Origin: Scolanthus callimorphus
Lineage: Eukaryota; Cnidaria; Anthozoa; Actiniaria; Edwardsiidae
Direction: 5' to 3'
Length of the DNA: 64,000 bases
Assembly: GCA_033964015.1 (NCBI GenBank)
Contig: CM066925.1
Span: 3,237,199-3,301,198, forward strand
Part shown: positions 1-11,570 of the stretch, piece by piece
How the letters are laid out: the number at the start of each line of letters is the position of its first letter
Position numbering within the stretch: the stretch's first letter is position 1
Position numbers and translations under genes: made by a program
Notes under the pieces: generated by a model
Told to the model about the DNA's origin: nothing
The model's input: the letters and a program-made list of their open reading frames with translations, nothing else
The model's database searches: none

Positions 1-334
1 AACTTGGAGAAAGCCTCGATTTGAAGCTTTTGTCTTGAGAGCATTGGAGCGTAATTCGAACCTGGGCTATTAAAGGGAGGCTGTCACGATACGCGCATGC
101 TCCAGGAACGATCACTGAGCAAAATTCTTTAGACCATCCCATCAGAAAACTATTAAAGAATATGTAAAACGTAAACATTTGGTCGGATGGATCAAGAAAT
201 AGCGAGATAAAAACGGATTGTTTTGGTGGTTTTCAGCCTTCGCTGGCCATCGTTACGGGAGGATACTCATTCTCGAACCAAGAGTACATAAATAAGAGTG
301 TACAACATGATCATAGGGCGTGAGAAAACCTTTA

Positions 335-570
335 GACAGACCTAGTTATTTTTAGATTGGCACTTAGTCCTCTTTATACATCCCCTAAGGTCGTGCAAAG
401 AGAACAACAAACGCACAAAACAATAGGCCTAATTAAAGAATACAGTTTTGCAAAAGCGTGCGTATCGTAAGTTTTAATAAGGTACTGATAAAATAAATTT
501 GATTGGCTACAAAAACAATAGCTTTATAATTTAGCGAGAAAAACAGTTCTAAAAATAACTAGGTCTGTAC
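335..570. repeat. MITE, family with a second copy at 46,988-47,286
   Basis: The arm CAGACCTAGTTATTTTTAGA near 336 is mirrored by TCTAAAAATAACTAGGTCTG ending near 569. Outside it, AAGAGTACATAAATAAGAGTG (about 280) is mirrored near 607-627, so the true ends may lie further out. The copy at 47 kb has the same internal arms. Non-coding. Confidence 0.6.
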
Positions 571-628
571 AAAGGATCTCTCACGAATACCATATCGGAG
601 TTGTTCACTCTTAATTATGTACTCTTGC

Positions 629-843
629 TCGAACCCAGAGCTCCCCGGCTCGTAACCTCGCGGGGGAGGCTCTGGTGACAGCCACTGACGCATGCGCGAG
701 ATTTAATACAGAGCCGCTGAGAGAAAGACCTTTCAGCGCATGCTCCAACTCTCAAAATCAACCAATCAGTGACGGCCCTCAAGTGGATGTCCCCAGAGCC
801 TCCCCTGCGAGCAGACGAGCTGGGGAGCTCGGGAACGAGAATG
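629..843. repeat. MITE of the CGAACCCAGAGCTCCCC family, copy 1
   Basis: The left end carries CTCGAACCCAGAGCTCCCC. The right end carries the matching GGGGAGCTCGGGAACGAG. Related ends recur at 2,571-2,783 and 3,198-3,493, so this is a small dispersed family of about 200-300 bp elements. No protein is encoded. Confidence 0.6.
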
Positions 844-1419
844 GACGATACTTCTTTGTTTCGAGATGCGCAGAACAGCTGCGCAGTTGCGTGACAGCCT
901 CCCTTTAACAAAGCAAACTAAAAGAGAAGAGAGAAGAGGTCGAAAGAGGTGAGACTGAATGGACCAATTTCAATATATTAAAGTTCTTGGAAACGAGGCT
1001 TAGGGAAATGAAAGAAAAAAAATTTAATGATTCATTTCAGAATTTTAACATATCGAAATTGTTCTATCCCGCTGTAATTATTTTGCCAGGGGTCTTTGGC
1101 GCTAAAAAAAATTACAATTTCAAAAACTTACTTGCCTTTTTTGGGAAAATCACCTTTCGACTTGAGAAGCTCAAAACTAGAACAATAGAAGGTATTGGCC
1201 AAGAAAAATTAGATGCTAGACTGCCAGAGTGTTGAACTACAGAGCGCAACGAAATAATAAATAGATACACAAATGTCACAGAATTGTTTATTTCTTTCAC
1301 TTAAGCAGCTTTATTCTAACCAGATTATTTAATTCACCTTGCATTACAATTTAAGCAAATAATATGTGACGCCAATCGTACAAGCAACGGCTGCTAGCCC
1401 ATTGTCACTCTAGGTGTGC

Positions 1420-1684
1420 ATATACCGTTTCCGGGAAACGTTGTCACCCGAAAAGCCTATAAGCTTGGTGCGCTAGGGAGTATGGGTAAAGATTAATTTA
1501 AATTTCTGTAAAATATTAGAAACAAACATGCTTGGAAATGTCCTGAAATTTAATCATTTCACCTGTGGTTGCGATAACTATCTGAATTCAGATCAAACAG
1601 TAGCAGTTTAAATGCCCCCATCATCCTTTGCGCTTCAAGCTTATAGGCTTTTTGGGTGACAACGTTTCCCGGAAACGGTATATA
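1420..1684. repeat. MITE with arms of about 46 bp
   Basis: The left arm begins ATATACCGTTTCCGGGAAAC and the right arm ends with its reverse complement. Over about 46 bp I see a single mismatch (CACCCG against CACCCA). The flanks end and begin in ATAT, so the duplicated target may be short and AT-only. The interior has no ORF worth calling. Confidence 0.75.
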
Positions 1685-2570
1685 TAAATGTATTTTATTT
1701 ACCGGCTGGGAGGTCCGTAATAGCAAAAACCTTTTTCAGGCCGAGGTCACAGTTTCTCCCACGGACGACCTAAAGCCGGTAAATAACAATTTTTTTTCAA
1801 CTCTAAAATGTGTCTTTTTTATGAAAACAAGTGCGCGCAAATGGTTACCGTGACCTATTCATAGTTCCGATCAAACAATGAGCCATTTCACGCTATCTGG
1901 AGATACCAATCAGAGTTAGAGAGTTTCTCCCACTGGGACTGATCGTGTCCCACAAACAAGATGCCATGACTTCCGAAATCAGTCCGATTCACAGCACTTT
2001 TTGCCTTTTATGACGGTGTAAACTCAGATGATCCGAACTAGATAGAGATATATCGTAAACCTTAGCGAGATCGGAATATTTTTGGACTTTTTTTTAGGAA
2101 AACTTGGTTTGTTTGTGGGACATAACAACAGTAACTATGGCTTTGAATGACAGGTCGGAACTATGAATTGTCTAGGACAGAGATAGGAAAATATTGCCCG
2201 AACTCGTTACAGTGCCCGAGAAAAAATGAAAATTGAAAACATGAAAAGAATAGACATCTCTTGTTGCAGCTGCGACCATTCCAGCTGGTTTGGTCTTACT
2301 ACGGTTAACTAGTGACTCTATCATGATCATCCCCTTTTACAACTTTGGCAATGACCATAGCAATTCCTATAGCGCTTGTAGCACCTGAAGAAAAAACGAG
2401 TTATGTTAACAACGCATGCTATTTGAGATCTCTTTCAATGTAACAGTTAGTGTGCGCACAAATGATAGACTATTTTGTTACGGGTATGCATGCGAACAAG
2501 TTGCCACGAGAACGGGACCGGTAAAGTTGGGTACCAGCCAAGCGGACTCCCTTGTTAACAGGTTCTGCAG

Positions 2571-2783
2571 CATTCTCTTACCCAGAGCTCCCCGCCTCGT
2601 CACCTCGCGGGAGAGCTGATAGCCATTTGGGGGCCTCCCTGTGAGGCTGATTTAGCGCAGAAAGTACTTTCTCTCAAAGGCGCTGTATTAGATTTCGCTT
2701 CTGCATCAATGGCTGTCATCAGAGCCTCCCCCGCGAATTGAACGAGACGGGGGAGCTCTGGGTAGCGAAATGGTAAGAGAATG
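2571..2783. repeat. MITE of the CGAACCCAGAGCTCCCC family, copy 2
   Basis: The left end reads CATTCTCTTACCCAGAGCTC. The right end reads GAGCTCTGGGTAGCG and then AAGAGAATG, so the ends pair. It has the same size class and internal GC-rich blocks as the copy at 629-843. Confidence 0.6.
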
Positions 2784-2787
2784 ATCA

Positions 2788-2974
2788 AGGCCGTAGCTAG
2801 AAATTTTTGACTGGAGGGGGGGGGGGAGCCTTGGTCATTCTTTGTTTTTGCTGGGGGGGGGGGGGGGGGGCAAGCAGGTTTCTCCCCACACATGTTGACA
2901 CTAAAAATTTTACTTCGCTGGGGGGAGGGGGGGGGGCAACTGCCCCCTCTGACCCTATGCTAGCTACGGCTGAT
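2788..2974. repeat. Short inverted-repeat element with long G-runs
   Basis: GGCCGTAGCTAG near 2,788 is mirrored by CTAGCTACGGCT near 2,962. Between them are three long G-runs (about 2,814-2,826, 2,852-2,870 and 2,920-2,936). The Gly-rich ORFs here are a by-product of the G-runs. Confidence 0.55.
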
Positions 2975-3197
2975 GATAAACTAGTAAATAAACCTGTTTG
3001 TAATGGGCGTCAAGTGCGTTAAAGTAGCAGACAAAACCGATTCTTAGGTTTGTTGGCTGTCACGTACCAAAGCTTTTCCGCGAAGTGAATTTTGCGAGTG
3101 CGGGACTAGTTGGCGCTCGCTTTCAGTCATGTGCGCGCCTTCCGTAGAATCAATTTTCTTAACATAGAAACCAATTTGACATCTTTAAGTAACGCCC

Positions 3198-3493
3198 CAT
3201 TCTCGAACCCAGAGCTTCCCCGCGAGGTGACGCTCTGATGAGAGCTATTTGAGGGCTTTGCTGATTTGTCGATTTTGAAAGATGGCATTGTGTCAAATCT
3301 CGAGCATGCAAAGTGACTGTTACCAGCGCGAGAAAACGAGTCGGTGAGCTCTGGATCCGGTCCCTAGAAAGTCAGTTAACGCTAACCCTGGGTTAAATGT
3401 GACTATACTGGACAATTGTTTGGATAAGAATCTTGTTTATCCCTAGATAAGGTTAACCCACTTTTTTGGAACCGGGCCCTGGATACGAGAATG
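3198..3493. repeat. MITE of the CGAACCCAGAGCTCCCC family, copy 3
   Basis: It starts CATTCTCGAACCCAGAGC and ends CGAGAATG. Flanks of TAACGCCC and, one base past the right end, TAACGCCT suggest an imperfect 8-bp target duplication. A smaller inverted repeat (CCGGTCCC near 3,358, GGGCCC near 3,474) is inserted near its right end. Confidence 0.55.
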
Positions 3494-3580
3494 ATAACGC
3501 CTCACTTATCAGCATCGCTTGCGCACGCATACATCCCTAGCGCATGCAGTCTAATGGAGGATGTATCACTTATTACGCAC

Positions 3581-6500
3581 CTTTTGCTAATGCACTTTCC
3601 GTTCCGTTTTTTGCTGCAAACGCAGTACTTGTAGGGATGACACCTGCATTGTTTGCATCTGTAGTACTTGCAGCTCTTCCCCACAAGAACTTCTTCTTGC
3701 ACTTTTTAATGCATCTCGTCATTCTCCGACAGCTGTAATATTTGGTGCGCCTTTCAATGTTTGGCTTATCTAGAGAGCAAGAAGCAATTACAACGACATT
3801 AAAAACCTGCAGGAGTACAGGTAAAACAGGTATCAACCAATAAAAGTGCTGGAAAAAGGGTGTTCTGCAATGTTTTCAAAATCACGACCAGAAGGTCAAT
3901 GTATTAGACTCGGGACTGCGGAAAATACATATCAAACAATGAAATAAAAAATCTGTCGACTTTGAGTACAAATGCAACTCGACAAACCGATGATTTGGTA
4001 TCATTTAACATGTAAACGTTTTCTGGGTAGGAACATCAAACAAAGCGCTGCTTTAGAATTTAGCAGCAAGGGTATTTTGTTTTTACCCATACTGCCTTTC
4101 GGTCTGGGCGTGTATAGGTTTAGTGCTCGAAATGCTGACAACCTCTATTGAAATACCGAATTCGAAGGTAGTGTACTCTTTGCAACTTCGGAGCACAGGG
4201 CGCGGGCCCCCTTCCACAACAAGGAATGTTTGCAGACTAGAAACCCATTGGAGAGACAGAGCGGAAATGACCTGTTTAGATCACTAAATTTCAAATAATA
4301 AGGGACCGGTCATTATTTAAGTCGGGGGGGGGGGGGGGGGGGGGGGGGGGAGGAGGAGAAAATGGGGATTATTTAAGTCGGAGGGGGGGGGGGGGGGGGG
4401 GTGTAGGAGAAAATGGGGGGCCCTGACATTTTTTAAACGAACACAAGGGGGTTCTTGAAAGGGGAAAATGGCAGTTAAGGGGGGTCTCGAGAAACAATTA
4501 TTTTGTCTATATCAGCAAAAAGTATAAAAAAATTTCGGCTCGCGCTATGCGCTCGCCATCTACTCAATCTTAACACTCGTATCATTTTAAGAGACCCTGA
4601 TACTGGCTTCGGGAAAGAGAGGGAGGTAGGAGGTTTTAGTGACTTGCCATGATAGCTATTGTGAGACACCTTATGTTAGGATTGGAAAATGGGATTGGAG
4701 TCACTGGGACTAGGATTTGGCCAATAGAACTAGAAATGGGAAAAATGTTAAGAAAGGTCAACTTGTCTTTAACTGAACCAACAATCAAATATCAATGTCT
4801 TTAAAGAGTGGCTTTAAAATTTGTGATTTGCTTTTGAAATTTTGCCCTACGACTGCAATACAAACACTCTGTACACATGTCTAAAAATCACTTTTTAACA
4901 ATGGGATTTTGAAAACTTTGACTGGGATTTCTGTGAAAAAAACTTCAGGACTGGTGATCTTGTGAAACTTTTACACTGAGAAATGGGATTTGGACTCCCT
5001 TCACCAGAAAGGACCTGTTTGAATCATTTTGACTGACATGGATGGAGGGGAAGGGGGGTCCTGAAATGTTTCAGTCTATCAGAGGGGGGCTCCCGAAAAC
5101 AAACAATGCTATCAGGTGGGGTTCTTGAAATTTTTTTGGATCACAGGTATTTTCTCCTCCACCCCCCTCTCCGACATAAATAATGACCGGTCCCTAAGGT
5201 CAAGTTAACTCAGATAAGCTTGATTTTTTGCATACAGACTCCTTGGCTGGTTAATAACAAAATATCAAAAATGACTTTTTTCTAATGGATCCGTCTTTGA
5301 GATGTTAGGCTTTAAACTTTGGTTTCTGTGCCATTTTATGGGAGAATCAGTACTTTGATCAGGAATTATGCAAACTTTGTTCAATCATATCTAAAATTCA
5401 TATATTCTTCAAACTTCTTAAAAATTTGGAATTAAGCTTTTGGTCATAGAAACTCTTTGTATACGGAAACTTGAGTTTATATTTTCAAATATGACGAAGT
5501 TAGACATTTCATTTTTGGTCATTTCCGCTCTGTCCATTGGAGAAACATTTCTGCAGAAATTCCCGTGTTGGGGGGGGGGGGGGGGGGGGGAGTGAGTACC
5601 TTGTTGGTCTACATCGTTCTTTTGTTCAGCCATGTCGATATTGTTCTCTTCATTGTCTTCGTTATCATCATCTCTTATTTCACCTGCAAAAGCCGAATGG
5701 CCAACATTAAAGGAGCAGTGTCACGATGTTTGCACTCTTTTGGTAATGTAAAGAAACATCCAATGACTGATGGACAGCCAAAATATTTATCAGTCAATGA
5801 AATCTATTGTTTAAACAACTCGCTCTCGATTTCTATGAGCTTGATAAGACTCCTCGTCAACTATCAGTTCATAGAAATCTCGAGCTCGTAATCTAATTGT
5901 TAAATATATGTGATTTGAGGATCATGAGTAGGAACAAATTTACGGGGGTACACCACGAGCACCCCCTCCTTAAATGTGTTTACATGGGTTTTGGTGTTTG
6001 CTGGTGTTTCTGTTGCTGGGAAAAAGTTATCTGTTCCTTTTTCCCAGTTGGCACCTTCACTGATATTTTACCAGCAGAACCTCAGCTCAGTTTTTTCCCA
6101 GCCAGCAATGTTGTTGCCAGGCAGGAGATTAAAATCTGGATTTGTAGATCGTCATTTGATGACAATAACCACGGAAAAAAGAAAGAAAGATAGCATTGTT
6201 TCCCAGCAACGAGGAAATAGCAGAAAATTATCTCCACACATAATTTTTTTCTTCAAGAAAAATTTCCCTCCCAGCAGGAGATCATTGTCAGAAACATTTT
6301 CCCGAGATCTCTTTGTCAAAATTTTCCCAGCCAGCAAAAGGGGCTGCGGAACATATATTTTGCGGAACAGATCTGTTTTGTGTACGTGAATTTAGAGCTG
6401 TATTATGAATTCATTTTAAAAATTGTGATACAGCCCCAAAATGATAAAAATGAAGTATTTGCTCACTGTTACATGGTCGCGCCATTTTCTTTTTTGGGGC

Positions 6501-7928
6501 GATTTGGAATACTCAGCTGTCAATCAAAGTCCAAGACGTCACGCTCTCGACTGAGAAATGTAATAAAACCTGCAGCGTAACTTTTTTGGATAACTGGGAG
6601 CCTAAGCGCAGCGAGAAGCTTGGATGTTGCTTGACTGTTGAGTATTCCAAATCGCCAGAAAAAGAAATAAAATGGCGCGACCACGTTTGGCTAGGTGATA
6701 AACATAGCCCTGCCTTTCATTGGACAAATACAGGCACCGAAGGTTTGAAAACTTCAGCCTACTTATTTTGAAACAAAGATAAGAGCAGCTCGAGAAACCG
6801 TTGTCGTTGAACGAAACTTCAGGGAATTTGAATATGTCTAAAACGATGATGTTGAACCATAACAATCGTTAAATTGACCCGAAGATTATGCAAGGAGGTC
6901 TGTCTGTATCAGCATAGCTGTTTCACATATTAAGAGCCATGTAAGCAAATGGCTAAAAAGCCTGTTCTTTTACCTTCTGATTCCGCCTGGTCAAGTTCTT
7001 CCTGATTCAGTTCTGTTCCACGTAATAAATACAAGATAATATATTATTACAAACCGCTGAAGTTTAGAACTTTTATCAGGTTTTACAAGTGTTCTTTTCA
7101 ATTTTTAACAGTATATATATACCGTTTCGTTTCCTCAAAATATTGTATTTGTACTAACTATTTAGAATTGATGAACAATATTAATAATTATTTATATAAA
7201 ATATTTTTGTCCTTTGGTTAAGCAGCTCAAATCTTTTGAAATTCAATAGTCAAGATACCACCTAGTTTCGCATCATCTTGAATTGACTCCAGAAGTGTGC
7301 CAGCGATTTTCAAAATTCCTCTTTATTTAAATTTCATTACGATTATTCTTCAGTCATGGGAGCTCCAAGACAGCCAGTACACTGTGGAATGAACCTTAAC
7401 CAAAATTAAAAACAAACGATTAAGCAAGCTTGAAGCAAAACGCAAAGTTAAATCCAATCAAAAAATATTTCAAACTCGACCTTTAACATTTTTATATAAG
7501 AACCACCTTTATAAGAACATAGATGCTGAGAATGTAAAAAAATGAACAAAAATAAGAACGTTCCCAACTAAGCTAGAGTGGACTGTACAGCGGGTTTTAT
7601 AATTCTGCGAGCTCTCTCGATCAATTTCCATTCAATTAAACCTCCTTCCGACTGCCGCAGACTTTGTGTGTCCCTAGGCGCGGCGGTCAAATAATTATCC
7701 AAACTTTGATTTTGTCTCTAAACCGGACACACACGCGGGATATTTGGAAAAAGACCGCGAGAGTTCGCAGATTATGAAAAACGCTGTAACACTCTAATTA
7801 TAAAAAGTATGTAGACCAAGCTTACCGTCAGGAACGTTGGGAAATCTAGGGTATTCCTCTTGTGAAGGAGCAGCAATGGCAACGGTCAAAACGCTGAGAA
7901 GAACCAACAGCACAAGTTTAGGTGACAT
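3581..7928 (-). CDS. Secreted cationic Cys-rich peptide gene, copy A; frameshift in last exon
   Basis: I do not recognise the family. Four exons are joined by phase-1 introns. Exon 1 (7,928-7,826) starts MSPKLVLLVLLSV, a clear signal peptide ending near AIAAPS, with donor GTAAGC. Exon 2 (7,012-6,974, 39 nt) and exon 3 (5,683-5,600, 84 nt) encode an Asp/Glu-rich pro-region, both multiples of three with AG/GT borders. Exon 4 starts at 3,769 after a CTCTAG acceptor. It opens with an Arg-Arg processing site (IERR) and then basic Cys-rich sequence with three cysteines. The rest of the cysteine pattern continues in another frame from about 3,690, as if one base were missing. An AG/GTGCGT donor at 3,580 suggests a further exon that I could not find. 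The introns hold transposons at 4,302-5,194 and 6,474-6,683. A secreted defence-type peptide is inferred. The frameshift is either real decay or a sequence error. Confidence 0.6.
4302..5194. mobile_element. Non-autonomous Harbinger-like element A, in an intron of copy A
   Basis: The ends are GGGACCGGTCATTATTTA and its reverse complement, flanked on both sides by TAA (4,299-4,301 and 5,195-5,197). A 3-bp TAA target duplication fits PIF/Harbinger transposons. Long G-runs follow the left end and a C-rich tract precedes the right. There is no transposase. It lies between exons 3 and 4 of peptide copy A. Confidence 0.75.
5568..5591. repeat. G-run beside exon 3 of copy A
   Basis: A run of more than 20 G on the + strand begins about 9 bases downstream, in the - strand sense, of the exon 3 donor at 5,599. 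In the transcript it would be a C-run just inside the intron. It is prone to length error and could affect splicing. Confidence 0.6.
6474..6683. repeat. MITE in an intron of copy A
   Basis: TGGTCGCGCCATTTT at the left is mirrored by AAAATGGCGCGACCA at the right. The pairing continues inward (GGCGATTTGGAATACTCA against TGAGTATTCCAAATCGCC) for about 50 bp. It lies between exons 2 and 3 of copy A. Non-coding. Confidence 0.75.
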
Positions 7929-7979
7929 GGTGTCAAGAGAGGGTGACAACAACTGAGTAGTAGACTACAAGCTACTCAG

Positions 7980-7985
7980 TTTATA
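7980..7985 (-). promoter_or_regulatory. TATA box of peptide gene copy A
   Basis: TATAAA on the - strand lies about 52 bases upstream of the ATG at 7,928. That is the right distance for a TATA-directed start with a short 5' leader. It supports exon 1 as the true first exon. Confidence 0.55.
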
Positions 7986-7999
7986 AACCTTGCACGAGC

Positions 8000-8900
8000 T
8001 ATTTTGCATTTTGTTATCAGTTTGCACGCTGAAAAAATCAAAGAACTGGAACTAAAACTTTGACGTTATTTCAAAATCAATGAAGCATACTTTCCCCTCA
8101 AGTTTGAATTTTTAAATTTCAATTGGGCAAGTTACAAATACAAAATCTATGGTATAATGTACAAGAGCCGTAATTGATTTTTCATGGATCCCATCCGATA
8201 ACGAAATTTCAGTTCCTGTAACGTCAGACTAACAGTTTCAACCGCGGAGTTCGTTTAAACGGGCACGCCGAAAAAATCAGGAACCGGAAAATCAGGAACC
8301 AAATCATAAATACGTTTTTGGAAGACAAAGACAAGATACTGACTTATTTTTCCATTATGCGCTCCAATAGTTTTGTTCGTTAAAAATTCGAAATTTTGAG
8401 CGCTTCATTAAATCAACAATAATACAACTATTTCAGAAAAGGTTACCGTTGCAAACTGTCTGTTGTAACCTGCGGAGCGTTACTAAGAAAGAAGTTCTCG
8501 TGTTATCCCAGTGCAATATTTCTTGCGAGCGATGTAATGAATTGTAGAATCATTTTGCATAAGCAGGGTGTTGTTGCATAAGCAGTATGGCTATATTATC
8601 CTAAACCTAAAAAACCAGTGTCGATGAATAAGTTTTGTTATAGTTATTTCCTCTCATGATGCATCGCGGACTCAGACAGTGACGGTTCAAAATTTCAAAT
8701 TGACAGCTTAACGGTTATGGGTTAAAAAAAATAACGTTATTCAGCGATCCCTGTCTGTGTTCTGTGAAGCAACTAGCAGGACGACATCCTGTGTCACTCT
8801 AAACGCACCCAAAATGCGGCGTTATTTCCGAATACGATGCAGAAGTGCCTGCAAACTGGAAAACTGAAAAAACTTGAACAAAGTGTTTTTACGATCGATG
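8000..8900. other. No gene seen
   Basis: This is upstream sequence of peptide copy A followed by AT-rich DNA. I see no ORF with protein-like composition and no clear inverted repeat. A segment near 8,535-8,585 (ATTGTAGAATCATTTTGCAT) recurs near 41,822, so part of it is repetitive. Confidence 0.5.
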
Positions 8901-8907
8901 GCAACAC

Positions 8908-9140
8908 TAGCCTGCGTAGCTGGCGGTTTAGTGGGGTTTTAGCAGGTTTTTATCCGCGAAATGTTCGGTACAAATCTTCGGTTTGCTTGTTGTTCGATGA
9001 AATTGCCGCGCGAGCGCTGGGGTTGAGTGCGCCTGGTTAAAAAATGCGCCCTGGGGGAGGGCGGGCGGGGAGAAAACGCAAGTTTATTTCGCGGATAAAA
9101 ACCTGCTAAAACCCCACTAAACCGCCAGCTACGCAGGCTA
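8908..9140. mobile_element. Mutator-like MITE with perfect 55-bp arms and 9-bp target duplication
   Basis: The arms 8,908-8,962 and 9,086-9,140 are exact reverse complements, beginning TAGCCTGCGTAGCTGGCGG. The flanks are the same nine bases, TGGCAACAC (8,899-8,907 and 9,141-9,149). Long arms with a 9-bp target duplication are typical of Mutator-like elements. The 123-bp core carries no gene. Perfect arms suggest recent insertion. Confidence 0.9.
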
Positions 9141-9603
9141 TGGCAACACACTCTTGAGACACTTCAGTTAATAATAATGGACAAAAATTATGCGTTCTCT
9201 TCTTGATATAGGGACAACATACTTTCCTCGGGTAACAATTCTACAAGCTATAGAATTAACCTTCATGAAACTATCCCAGGCAATAGGTCTTCTTGTTGAT
9301 TTATATTTTGAAATTGCGAATCAAGAGAGTTGTTTGGGAAATGGGTAAATGATCATCGCAGGTTAAGAAGCAATCCAAGCGATCGTTATAAATTGGAATA
9401 CCTGAAAAAAAAAATCAGGCTTCCAACGGTAAGGTTAAGGCTAATGGAGTGGTTAATGAAGTGTTCAAGTGCACAAACTGAGCTTTCACAGTTTTTCAAA
9501 GTATAAGCCGAGCATGATCGCATCTGATGGCTGCTAAAAATAAACAATAGCGTGATTTTAATCAAGTTGCTATAGCAACTCCGACCACAACAAAATACAC
9601 ATT

Positions 9604-9806
9604 GTGTGTTTCCAAAAACTATCCATACCCCCCCTACGGAAGGGATTGGAAATTCCAGAGGGGTGGGGGGTCAATTTAACTGATCTTTTCCATACAAACA
9701 CTGTATTTTTCTTCGGAAATTCCAGAGGGAAGAGGGGTCATTTCTCAACACCCTTCCGTGGGGGGGGGGGGGGGGGGGGGGGTATGGATATTTTTTGGAA
9801 ACACAC
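9604..9806. mobile_element. MITE with 3-bp ATT target duplication
   Basis: GTGTGTTTCCAAAAA at the left pairs with TTTTTTGGAAACACAC at the right. Inside lie a C-run and a matching run of about 20 G. ATT flanks both sides (9,601-9,603 and 9,807-9,809). The Gly-rich ORF over it is an artefact of the G-run. Confidence 0.7.
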
Positions 9807-9809
9807 ATT

Positions 9810-11230
9810 ACAATAAAGTTCAATGCAAACCCTCCAGGGTAACCATATGAAAGCTAGACCGCCACAAGTTTGTGAGCTTCAACAGCAGGCATACACATTT
9901 TGGTGGTCCAAAAAAAAAAATGGTAGAAAAAATTGCAGGCAGCCTCTTAATATTGCTCTTTAAAGTATTGAGCTGGTGATTTCTAACGGCCAAAACTACT
10001 CGAGCGCCTAGTGGAAAATGATGTTGAACTCTTTGTTTTCAAAATAACGTTTAAATGTTTAAGTTCCAGTTCTTAATTGTGTTTTTGGCTCGCTTAGTAA
10101 AATTAATATTCTTTCCTAAATGCGCTATTTGCACTTATGCCTTGCTATAAACGTTTCTCATTTCATTTAAAAAATATACCTGCACGTTTAAAATTTGTAA
10201 TTGTAGCAAAGTGACTGGGCTAGCTAGATTACATGTAGATTCGAATTTTACAAGAAAGTGCGGTTTCACGACTGACTGGTCATCGATTCAACGGACGACA
10301 AAATGAAAACAAATTATGATCATATTGAAGCGAAATATTTGTTGCGGGCTTACTGTGTTGCGCGCGCGCGTCAAAAGTGGCGGGAAAAATCAGTCAATCA
10401 CAAACGTCTTCCTGACAGACGATAAGTCTCGATAAAGCCCGGTGCATACTAGCAATATAACGACATAAGGATGTTGCAACGGAAAAAGCATGGAAATAAT
10501 TTAAATAATATTTTCCATGGATCATCATTTCATTACTTCACCAAAGCAGTCGACGTGTGTTATTTTTTGTGGACTTCAACGTTTTGAAACCACAGCATTT
10601 TGTTCGCGTAATATTTTCCTTATGTCATTATGTCGCAAGTGCGCACCAGTCAGCAGGCATAACTCTGCTCTGTTTTGCGAAAAATTCGCTAGATAAGCTA
10701 ATTAATAGGCTATTGACGATTTTCAATTCACCACTGAAAGAAAAAGACAACCACTTTTTATCGAGCCTTACTTTTTTGTTTTTGCTGGATCTGATCGTCC
10801 GCTCATAACCTTATTGACATCTCATTTTTTAGTACGACAACATATCTTGAAGTTTAGAACTAACCAAAGAGCACTGGAGAACAACACCACTTCCCTTCTT
10901 CTGCATTTGTTGTTTCAAGAACGGCTCCCTTGCAAATGGCCCGTGCTTCCGTCGTCTGAGTATCGTTTGTATTTGTTTCTGTTGCGCGCGATGCGCGCAG
11001 CAATTTTGAAAGAACGCTACGAGAAAAGCGAAAAAGGCATTTTTCAGAGAGGATGTAATGAAGTTACTCAAAAAATAGAGAACCTCATGGAAAATCAAGG
11101 CCCAATTAAGCTTCAGTATTCTTTCTGGAATCTGGAATCCTCCTGGATCCGCCACTGCTTCTGTATGTGTGCAGTAGCTATAGTAAAACAAAGCCAAGTT
11201 AAGTTTTATAATATGTTTATTCGTAATTTC
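9810..11230. other. No convincing gene
   Basis: AT-rich sequence. A 169-codon + strand ORF (10,814-11,323) owes its length to the microsatellite at its end and lacks a recognisable domain. The antisense ORF is no better. A fragment of a dispersed repeat (GGATCCGCCACTG near 11,145) is visible. Confidence 0.5.
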
Positions 11231-11236
11231 ATGCAA

Positions 11237-11376
11237 TTATTGCTACTGCTACTGCTACTGCTACTGCTACTGCTACTGCTACTGCTACTGCTACTGCTAC
11301 TGCTACTGCTACTGCTACTGTGATACTGCTACTGTCATACTGCTACTGTAATACTGCTACTGTCACACTGCTACTG
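11237..11376. repeat. TACTGC hexanucleotide microsatellite
   Basis: About fourteen uninterrupted six-base units run to 11,320. They are followed by four imperfect longer units in which TACTGCTACTG alternates with TCA, TAA or TCACA. On + this spells poly-Leu, a by-product of the repeat. Confidence 0.9.
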
Positions 11377-11570
11377 CTGTTCTATCCATATGTTCTGTAC
11401 AAGAAATACAATAAAAGTTGATATACAATGCAATTCTTTGCTTGAGTTACCATTAAGAACACCTTACAACATTAAGGGACCGCGGTAACAACTTGTCGCC
11501 TGTGGGGAGGAAGTGATCCCCCTCCTATAAGTACTGTGATGGATTAACGTGATCCCTTTCAGAGCTGTTA

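Larger units (their letters stand above)
70..908. repeat. Nested inverted-repeat element (about 840 bp)
   Basis: The ends are inverted copies of each other: a block beginning TTAAAGGGAGGCTGTCACG at 70 reappears as its reverse complement ending at 908. Other inverted-repeat elements sit inside it (335-570 and 629-843), so the block is a nest. No coding capacity is visible. The short ORFs over it are antisense shadows. I could not fix a target-site duplication. Confidence 0.55.

Noticed and set aside
2600..3022. Gly-rich or Pro-rich ORFs
   Set aside because: By-products of G-runs in a short inverted-repeat element.
5976..6389. 137-codon + strand ORF
   Set aside because: It lies in an intron of peptide copy A over a region of repeated TTCCCAGC motifs and has no recognisable domain.
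10814..11323. 169-codon + strand ORF ending in poly-Leu
   Set aside because: Length comes from the TACTGC microsatellite; the rest has no motif and an equally long antisense ORF exists.
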